Of a DNA stretch of 64,000 nt, positions 55,486 through 64,000 are shown in pieces. The DNA is from Tetracentron sinense. Lineage: Eukaryota > Streptophyta > Magnoliopsida > Trochodendrales > Trochodendraceae. Both the position numbers and the translations under genes were made by a program. The notes below the pieces were generated by a model that had not been told where the DNA came from, searched no databases, and saw only the letters and a program-made list of their open reading frames with translations. Where the stretch lies: the NCBI GenBank assembly GCA_015143295.1, contig CM026571.1, positions 33,322,505 to 33,386,504 of the forward strand, given 5' to 3'. Position 1 is the stretch's first letter. The number at the start of each line of letters is the position of its first letter.

Positions 55486-56007
55486 CAGAGTGGCAGAGCC
55501 AGGACTTTTTCATTGGAGGGTCAAAATACATGTATAAAAAAAAATTTGATTTGAGGGAATGGAATTTGGGGTTCGGAGGCCACGGCCCCAAGAAAAAAAA
55601 ATTTAGGGTAGATTTTTTATTTTGAGAATTTTTTTTTCCCCGGTAATGCCTTTGAGGTCGCCATGTGTCCTTATTAATATCCCTTAATTGTGGTTAAGAT
55701 TCACCAACCTATCCTTGGTTTTAAAAAAATATATCAAATTTTTTTTCGAACCCTAGTTTAAAATACACTAACTCCTAAGGTTAAAATTATTTAAATATTT
55801 TTTCTAAAATCCAAGGATAAGTAAGTGAACCCTGAGATTAGGTGAATTTTAATCATAGTTAAGAGGTATCAATAGGGACATGTGGCAACCTCAAGGGCAT
55901 AAGGGGACTCTATTGAGGGGCCCAATATATATTTATTGAGGGTCCCACTATTCATCTACATCAATAATGATTTCCAAAAAATTTGGGGACCCCTGGCTCC
56001 GCCCCTG
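55486..56007. mobile_element. hAT-like element with a nested foldback MITE
   Basis: Imperfect inverted ends CAGAGTGGCAGAGCCAGGA and TGGCTCCGCCCCTG, of the GGGGCGGAGCCAGG type common in plant hAT elements. The flanking 8-mers do not match well, so age or misplacement of the ends is possible. The interior includes the MITE at 55649-55907. Confidence 0.5.
55649..55907. mobile_element. Foldback MITE, best-preserved copy
   Basis: Ends TGCCTTTGAGGTCGCCATGTGTCC and, inverted, GGACATGTGGCAACCTCAAGGGCA, followed inward by GGTTAAGATTCACC and its complement. This defines the outer ends of the family seen repeatedly in the window. Confidence 0.65.
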
Positions 56008-56504
56008 TCTATTCGGTATGTAAGACTCTCATAAGAGAGAGAGAGAGAATAGAATTTAAAAGCCGCAGAAGGCACACTTTTTAAAAAAAAAAAAGTAATA
56101 GAAATTCTTAGTAGAGTCAGACTGTCAGTTGGGGTTAGACTGGGGAGCTCTTGCTTCCTCATATCCAAGTGGGATTAGATCTCTCCACCTCCGATACCAC
56201 TCACCCGAGGGGGTGTCGCAGAAGGCCCTCTTGTTCGGGAATGTTGACAACATTTATTGTTGCAACCATACGCGATATTTAAGCTTAAATGTGACCTAAC
56301 AACTAGCTCAAGTTAAACAAATAGGCCTAGAGGAAGATCTGGTAATTCCAGACCACCATAGTTGCTCTGTACTGAAGGAGCAGGACAAGACATTTAGGGT
56401 CCATATACTCTCAGTAGTCCCCATACATGAGCTGCCTCTTGGTTGAGTGCCATATATCCATTACCTCGAATATCTTCTTTCCAAGTCCAACCTGAGATGG
56501 GATC

Positions 56505-56725
56505 TTGCGATTGAACTCTCCTCGAGTTCAATCACACCCACAGGTCAATACATGTATCTTTTAATCCTTTTTAACCGTGGTTAAGATTTACTAATCCTTA
56601 GGGTTCAATAATCTAATCATAGTTTTTAGAAAAAAATTAACCTTAAGGTTAAAAATTATTGGGTTGAACCTAAACACTCATGTGGATGCGATTGAACTAT
56701 CTCCGAGTTCAATCACGATTTCATG
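56505..56725. repeat. Foldback MITE family copy with GATTGAACTC arms
   Basis: TGCGATTGAACTCTCCTCGAGTTCAATCAC at the left and TGCGATTGAACTATCTCCGAGTTCAATCAC-like at the right surround GGTTAAGATTTAC. Each end is itself palindromic. Confidence 0.5.
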
Positions 56726-57902
56726 TAGTCGGATCTCGTTCAGTCTTAGTCACCACTGATTCTATTTATTTCAAATGATCCTACACGCACCTGACCTGCC
56801 TATGATTAAATTTGTATATGCTTAACCAAGAGTTTTCTTGTGCTTAAAAGCATTGTACGTCAATTGTAGATCAAATTGTTGTAGTCACTACAATCACTAC
56901 GCATTGTAAGCTAAGTAACCAAAGCGGGAAGCGGGAGCAGAAGTGTGAAAGCGTCGAATTCCAATTTATAATAGGGTTGAGAGAGCCTCCGGAGCACCTA
57001 TATAAATTTTTTTTAAGATTATTTTAAAATTAATAAGACATACAATATCTTGTCATAGCAAACAAAATACTAAGTTGGAAAGCTTTTATTTATTTTAATT
57101 TTCAACCATAAAAAATATTTTAAGAGATTTTGAAAGATCAATTGATCGATTGATTATACAATCGGTTAATATTTACATTTACGTACCTGTGGATAGATGT
57201 AAGAATTGGATAGTTATAAAAGGAAAAAAAAAAGATTTAAATAAATGTGTGAAGTGACATAATGAAACTTAAAAAGTAAAAACACCTTTTGCAGCTTTTG
57301 CGCCCACTTAATAAAGGTCAAAAAGGTAAAATATAAAAGAACATCACGTCATCTTCCTTCCGCCTCTTCTTCTTTGGACGCCATTTAGAGTGGTTAAATG
57401 GTTAAATGAGTTCCATTACCTACTTCAAAACCGATGCGGTTTTCATAATTTAAAACCGTGCTCTCACGATGAATCCACTCTTAAATCGTGAGAGCGAGAT
57501 TTGAAAGAGAGAACGGATACTAAGGTACACGGTTTGGGTTACTAAAATTGTAAGTCTCATTAGATTAAGTGCTTTGTAGAAAGAAAAAAATCACTAATAA
57601 AAAAAGTTATACGCCGCCCCATATAGATGAACGCATAAATTGAACCTTAACCAATTTTTTTGGTTGATAATAGCAGTTGTAGGTCTTGACGTACATAATA
57701 TGGCTATAGAGAGTTTGTAGTGGACTCTACGTTAGGATTTGTCTGCTAAAAAACTTGGTAAGTGGACCTCTCACATGTCACTTCTTGAGGGAAGGCTTCC
57801 GCCCTTGTCCTTGGAGAGGGGTACAAGGATGCCCAAAACGAAAGTGAAAGAAAAGGCAAAGGAAATTTGATTTTACTTTCCCGCTTTGTATATGGAATAG
57901 AT
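56726..57902. other. Intergenic DNA, nothing recognised
   Basis: AT-rich, small palindromes (GATCAATTGATCGATTGAT near 57140). No coding support. 56170-56500 is likewise unassigned. Confidence 0.4.
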
Positions 57903-57907
57903 CTTTT

Positions 57908-60087
57908 TGAAAGTATGCATCTTTTTAATTTTAGAAACACAGTTCTTAGGGGGCGTACATCGAATCCCAAGATCTGACTAAAATTCTAATTGATTTTATT
58001 CAATAAAGGTTAGAATAACATTCACCTTTGCGACTTTGAAATTGTTAAGTCAAATCCACGTTAGAATAGTACTCGCAAAACTTCACAACTGTCAAGTCTC
58101 CTGTCGATTCACACGAACCTTCTTTTTCCTTTAAAGCTTTCTCTAATGGAAGCTAATGGCCCTTCCAAATTTCTAGCTCTAGGAATCTTGAATAAAGATC
58201 CAATCTTTATTGATCAAGAACCTTTCTTGATGAACAAGATGAATTCTTGCTTTTTCTCAAGATCCAATCAAGAAGACAAAAGAAGAGAGAGATGGGTGTG
58301 ACCGTACACCTCAAGGAGAGAGAGGGGAGGGCGTGAGGTTTTAAGAGAGGGAGAGAAGAAAAAATTCTGGAGAATTATATATCTTAAAGGGCTGGGCATC
58401 CAATCCTTTATATAAGTTCCCTCTTGGTTGCTTGAATTGTAATCCAATTATAATTCATTAACCTTATCCTAATCCAATTAGGATTCCTCAATAGTTTCCT
58501 TTATTGATTATTCTCCTAATCCAATTAGGATTAATCTTAAAAGAAACCAACCTTATCCATTGATAACTAATCTTATCCTTATCCAATAAGGAATCTTGAA
58601 TTAGTAACTAACAAATGGAATCTCTAACAATTAGGAAATCTTTAATTAGTAACTAACTAACTAACTAACTAACTTACCTTATCCAATAAGGTGTTAATTA
58701 ATTAGAAACTAATTAAAATAAAACTTCCTCCATAAAGTGGGCGTCCCACCCTAGGTGGGTCCCACTCCACACGCCTAAAGGGTTTCCAAAACCCTCTTGG
58801 TCACTTGAATTATTCTTTTATAATAATTCCCAATGGGTCCTACCCATTTGGTTTTTCACATCTAATGTGATTCCACCTTTTATAGCTTCACTATACCATA
58901 TAGTGATTACTTAGAGAAATTAATTAATTTAATTATAAATTAAATTAAATACTTTAAGAAGGTCCTTGTGTGTGGGATCTAAAGGGATCTCCTATTTCCG
59001 GTTGTGGGACCAAGTACTTCACCTTTTTGGTTGAAGCATTGTTACTAGGAAACACCTTTCCTAAAACTCCATTAGGATCATAGAATGTTATCTAAGTCCC
59101 TGGACTTCCATCAATCACAATTAATGTCCATTAACATAATGTGATTAACTTCCAAAAATTAGAAAATTGCTTGTAAGTACCATCTCACAATATATTTACA
59201 AATAAATCATTCCACATTCCGATATCACATGTAAGCTTCCGGGATTGGAACAATTCCACTGTCTTAGTCCCTAGCTTATGAATAGAACTCTTTCTCATGA
59301 TTACTTTTCATTGAACTGAACCTCCAAAACACTTTTGAAGAAAACATTAGAAAAGAACTGACATATATATTTATATACACTTTTCCATATTAAAAATATC
59401 AACTTCGATAAAGACCATTTTACCGAAAAGCACCAGTACTGGATTTAACAGTTCAGTTCAACAAGTATCACATTGATATCATTATCTCCAATTAAGGAGT
59501 TGTGGATTCCTTATTGAGTGTTTACACACTTCTCCAAACATAGTGTACATGACCAACGTACCCGGAGTTAGTCCTGTGTATTGGACATTGCCGATTGGCA
59601 CATCAAAGCCATATAGACAAATGTTTGAGAAGATGTTAACCTCTCAGGTCTAAGGACAATTTGTCAAATGGATAACCCTAATACAATCTGACAGTGTATT
59701 CTATAAGGTATCCACTAGTGACCCCGTTCAGTATTATGTACTTGCTACATATACTCACACGTTAGTCAAGAGTCACCACTCTCTGTGAATGAGATTCATC
59801 ACACTATCTCAAAGAACTACACATGTGTAAGCCATGATGAAGTATGGTGCCCAACCAGTACTCTAGAGGCTTCGAACAATATTAGGTTTACAAGGAACCG
59901 GAAAATCATATCTCCTCGCAACCTTTGCATGATTTTCCTACAATGTTACCTATGGAACTTTATGTCATCATCATATGTGACAGTAATTAATATAAATACC
60001 CTTTATAATTGGTTGTGTGAATATGATGCTTGTCTAATCAACATAGAAAAGTCTCTTATTGGCTTTCGAGGGCATATATGTCCAACA
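57908..60087 (-). mobile_element. 3' LTR of LARD-like retroelement (element D)
   Basis: The reverse complement starts TGTTGGACATATATGCC and ends ...GCATACTTTCA. It is homologous over its length to the solo LTR at 24846-26930. TATA box on the minus strand at 58408-58415 (TATATAAA). 2180 bp. The sequence outside its outer end is CTTTT (57903-57907), the expected target duplication if the other end could be seen. Confidence 0.85.
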
Positions 60088-60102
60088 ATCTCCCACTTGC
60101 AC
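60088..60102 (-). promoter_or_regulatory. Polypurine tract of element D
   Basis: Minus strand GTGCAAGTGGGAGAT directly before the LTR TG. AAGTGGGAGAT is a form common in plant LTR elements and fixes the orientation of the element. Confidence 0.8.
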
Positions 60103-60279
60103 TCTAAGCCAATTAGATGTAATACTCATCTTCTCGGTGATGTTTCTCAAACACCAATTGAGACCTAACTTAATATGTATGGGTCTGTCATGTCTGCTTT
60201 ACCACAACTATTGTAAGCGAATCAGAGCCAATCCGAATTGATCTTGTTTTGCTCAAGTCTCGAATGAATTCAAGGACAT

Positions 60280-60960
60280 ATCCAAAAAAAATTTGACCGT
60301 CAGGCGGAAAGAATTCTCAGATGTACTAGTACTAGCAGTGCATCAAAGATGCAGTCATCGATTCTCCCGAGAGGCCACAATTACCGCGAGCAAACAGAGA
60401 GGAGCGTATTTTTGCTATGCTACTAATACTTGTACTTGCCAAAGAGAAATCCTTCTAGTATTATCGACCATTTAGCCCACTTCCCTCCACATTTTATCAA
60501 ATGGTCATGCTAGGCTTTTAGTGAAGATCCGCTCATGCTGCATGAGGGGCGGCAAAAGGCGGCTTTGCTCATGAGGTCCGAGAAGTGCATGATAAATACC
60601 GCCAAAGATCCACTTTTTATTTTTCAATAGAAAAGAGAAGGGTCGTTCGAATGATGAACAATGATCTATACATTCGCTCATAGAAAATGGGACCAACCCC
60701 CATTGCGTATTGGTACTTATCGGGTATACATCTATAGCATTTAAGTCCGGACCCGCACCCCCAATCTTATCATTCGGATTTAAGATGATATTGAAACCAC
60801 CTTATTTCCATACCATCCATTCGTTTTTTGCCCTCGAGTACCCACCCCCCTTGCGTAACCCCCTAGTTTAGGCTCATTAATTGCGCGTATAATCGAACCA
60901 GGCCGAATCTAACGCGAAAGCCCTTGTGCGGCATCAGTTTTCTTGTTTGTTGACAGGGGA
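60280..60960 (-). other. Organelle-like noncoding segment
   Basis: Base composition and blocks such as GGTGCGGGTCCGGACTTAAATG and CCTCTCTGTTTGCTCGCGG (minus strand) stand out from the AT-rich surroundings and remind me of plant organelle group II intron sequence, possibly mitochondrial. The recognition is from memory and weak. Confidence 0.35.
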
Positions 60961-60975
60961 AGTCTATTTACATGA

Positions 60976-61064
60976 AAAATGCCCAATTCCCCTTTTGGGG
61001 CTTCTACTCTTACATAAAGTTCTTGTTTCGCCAATTCAAAAGTGGGAGAAGGTTTTTTACTAAG
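60976..61064 (-). pseudogene. ndhH: Plastid ndhH fragment
   Basis: Minus strand codes [10 protein letters not shown], then [19 protein letters not shown] recognise this as the conserved central part of plastid NdhH (49-kDa subunit of the NDH complex). Only about 30 codons remain; flanks on both sides do not continue ndhH. It is a transferred fragment, now nuclear, with no function expected. Confidence 0.7.
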
Positions 61065-64000
61065 AGCCAGGAAAGTAATTATGCTCTCACTAACCAATTT
61101 GCACACAAATGATATTTTCATTCTTAGATGAAAATCAAACAGTTTGATTACTTCATCAGAATAAAAGTTAGTCCATCTACAGATTCTGAGACCTGTGGGT
61201 TCTAGTGTACTATTTAGGTATAGTGAAAGTAGAGAGTTGATCTCTATCAATTCTCATAGTTATTGGTCTATTGGGCTTCCGCTTCTAGAACAATTCTAGA
61301 TTCAGTTTCTCTACTAGGAAACTTGTATTCCTATTTACAAATATCCTTTGTTATCCAGGAATAGAGACTAAATGTCTCTAATGAGAATCTCAAGCTCATC
61401 TTCTATCAAATCATATCCAATAAAATTCGATTTAACAACACCATCATGCTATGGTTTGTTCTGGGAATTATCTGAGACAAGACGTAATGAGATTAAATTA
61501 TGAAATTTCTATTAAGAGGTATTCTTCTCAATCATGGAAGACTTACCTAGCTGTTTATTTATTTCAATGCGGAATTCCTTGAACTTTTCAAAGAATGTGA
61601 AATAAAGTTAGCTACCTCTTAATAGAAGATTCATATAATTACGATCATCCAACTTTTGTCCCATTCCAAAGTAGAAGTTTCATCTACTTAAATTTCTCAT
61701 TCTCCTTAACAAACATGCAACTATTGCACTTATGCAAGATCATACCAAGCATTAGGAGCTAGAGCTTCCAACAATTAAGTTGGACTTGATGAGTATACAA
61801 ACTGGACAATCCTTCCAAAGGTTTGTCTTGTATCCAATGACCAATTGCTTCACTATAAAGCATAATCCTTATACTTTCATTTCTTCTCAGAAGAGCCCTT
61901 GTCCATACTACCAGAATACATTTCCAATGGAAAATCTTGGATTTCTTTCCTTTACATAAATGCTCGGGATTTAGAAAAATCCAACTCTTTTGAACATCTT
62001 TGCAAGTAGCATTGACTCTTTTGAACATCTTTGCAAGTAGCATTGAACTCTTCAAATGCTCTTAGTCATATGCAACATGTGGGATTTCAGACAATCTGAT
62101 TTCCTACTTGTTCAACATAACCATATTAAAGGACTGCGGGAGTTTGTCGACGATCATATCCTCTAATCCCATAAATTTATCTCAATTTATCTCAGCACCA
62201 AGAATTGGGATTTATGAATCCAATGATCTCTATCATATTCTTTGTGATTAGGTTTCCCTGGTCAACTTGGTGTCCACTTATCCTTTTATATAGTAAACTG
62301 CCTAGCAGCCCTATTGTATTCTGTAAACATCTCATATGAGATTTAACATCAGTAGTGAGAACTTGGGCAATTCTTTAGATAGTAAGCGCAAACTTGAGAT
62401 TCCTTTTTCCATTCCAAACACTTTGAATTGGTCAAGAGATTCTCATTAAAGTCTTGGTAAGGTGATTATAGAATGACATGAAAATAAAACATACATCATA
62501 ATATTTCACACATTATAATATCATTAGATCAGGGCTTTCGATCTTTGATGATATTGCTCATCATTCAGTCAAATTTCATAGACTCCTCAATCTATAAAAT
62601 TAGGAAATATGCTACTTCATATTTCTGATGAGCATTGGGTGCCTTATAATACACATGCAATCTTCCATGCTAGGATAGTACCACACATGCACTACAAGGT
62701 GGATAGTAACTATCCATCACTGAACATCTCATGCATAACTCCTTATGTTAATCAGTGATTTCCAATTTTCTTGTGACCTCCAAGGACAACATGACTGTCA
62801 CTGTGTCAGCCGTCATGTTCCTTGGTTAAGTGAAACCCATTATTCTCGGTTGTCATATGATCAAGTAGGAATATGCCCCCATGCTAGTTGACACTCCCTA
62901 TCAGGCCATACGCATTCCTATCTACTATAGAAATAAAACACTAGGAGTTTAATTTAGACTGAATTATGTCCAATTCCTGTCAGAGAGACAAGACTCAGGC
63001 TAATTAATTCCTAGTTTTATTGATAATGGAAGGTCATAGGACAATATTATCCCGTAGGATAGATTAGCCCATTTAATTCACTTAATATTTTTCTTGAGGG
63101 AAAACAGAATATCATGAATAAATTATACATCTAATGCATATATCAAAAGCATTCACAATATTTATCATTGTATCACATGTATAAAACAATATACAAATAT
63201 CATCACATGATAATAAATCAAATTTCATTTAATTAGATCAAACTAATTCCAATGAACTCTCATTAGCCCCATAAATCTTAATGGATCTAATCCAAGGGTA
63301 CAAAGGTCATTTTTAACATTAGTGGGCTTTAAATGGTTCATACATCCATATGATGGACCATTGGTCATACCAAGCACCATGGGCCCAAAATAACAATTAT
63401 AAAGTGTCCATGTGCATCATTAAAGCCCATAAGTCAAAATGGACTATATTACCCTTTAATTCTCTACGAATTCTTTTTAGTACATTAAGGTTCAACAACC
63501 CTAAGTCTAAAAGAAATTATGGAAGTCTTTAAACAACTCTCTAAGACCTCTACTAGGGTCTATAAGTGTCACTCAAGCACTTCCCATAATCGTGAATATT
63601 GTTAGCTAACATCTATGCCAATTAAGACATAATTATCTCATAATCATGCAAGTAACATATTCCATGTAAAAATTTCAACATGGACTACATGAATCATGTC
63701 CAAAAGGGCTATAATAATGTGTTTTATTTAAACACAAACCTTTTATGTTTTAACAAAACACATATTGTGGGGTTTGATCCAATTATCCAAAATTTGTACA
63801 ACAAACGATAATCACATTATCACAAGGGTTATGGACTTTTCTAAGCAACTAAAAGCTATAGCAAATCATCACATGAAATACATAATATAGCCACACAATG
63901 GGTCAACATGATCATGCTATCTTAGAAATCCTACAACTACTCTTGTAGAACGCCTTCCAAGATTTATTCTCCATGCGATCACCATCATCTTCGATCTTCA

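Larger units (their letters stand above)
60103..64000 (-). mobile_element. Noncoding interior of element D, partial
   Basis: About 3.9 kb to the window edge without any gag or pol trace. Long LTRs around a noncoding interior fit a large retrotransposon derivative (LARD), which is mobilised by enzymes of other elements. It contains organelle-like DNA (60280-61064) and a tandem duplication of about 33 bp at about 61986-62047. The other LTR should lie to the right. Confidence 0.6.

Noticed and set aside
58000..59800. Host promoter or 5' UTR with CT-rich leader
   Set aside because: The segment is the LTR of element D, shown by homology to the solo LTR at 24846-26930.

Overview
This window is plant nuclear DNA, made almost entirely of nested transposable elements. 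The evidence is Ty3/gypsy elements of the Tat/Ogre and chromovirus types, Helitrons with hairpin-plus-CTAG ends, hAT-like and foldback MITEs, a tRNA-derived SINE, and a piece of plastid ndhH. I see no intact host gene. The one host-gene trace I recognise is a short fragment resembling BLOS2 (a BLOC-1 subunit) near 38.9-39.1 kb. The genome must be large and repeat-rich; I cannot name the species.

Layout. 1-1210: the 5' end (LTR, primer site, start of gag) of a minus-strand Tat-type element running off the left edge. 1.2-4.4 kb: MITEs and AT-rich DNA. 4.4-4.9 kb: two Helitron ends head to tail. 4941-15285: a third Helitron, about 519 bp long, split by a nearly intact minus-strand chromovirus (5415-15235, TSD ctttc). 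15548-38456: a decayed Ogre-like element (TSD agtac) with an extra ORF upstream of gag, a noncoding gap between protease and RT, and two RNase H domains. Its 5' LTR is split by a chromovirus-related solo LTR (16657-19059, TSD cccac). Its gag is split by another solo LTR (24846-26930, TSD caggg). 38.5-44.4 kb: a BLOS2-like fragment, a complete 277-bp Helitron, a hAT MITE, a SINE and foldback MITEs. 44420-52771: a non-autonomous Tat-type element (TSD aaatc) that has lost pol. Its 5' LTR holds a solo LTR of the chromovirus family (44998-47290, TSD tttaa), and its interior holds an antisense, intron-containing gene with its own TATA box. 52.8-57.9 kb: foldback MITEs, a Helitron 3' end and a hAT-like element. 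57908-64000: the 3' LTR and noncoding interior of a minus-strand retroelement (LARD-like) that contains organelle-derived DNA and runs off the right edge.

Relative ages follow from the nesting. The Ogre-like element is older than the solo LTRs inside it, and the Helitron at 4941 is older than the chromovirus in it. The chromovirus is recent: I count about six differences between its two 2320-bp LTRs. It nevertheless carries one nonsense codon and an altered RT active site.

The most notable points are: (i) a candidate intron at the gag/protease junction of the chromovirus, with the gag stop codon inside it; (ii) the antisense spliced gene in the non-autonomous Tat element; (iii) a set of inverted repeats in the Ogre-like LTRs that share a core while their flanks change in a matched way; (iv) tandem hairpins at equivalent positions in three related LTR types despite unrelated sequence.
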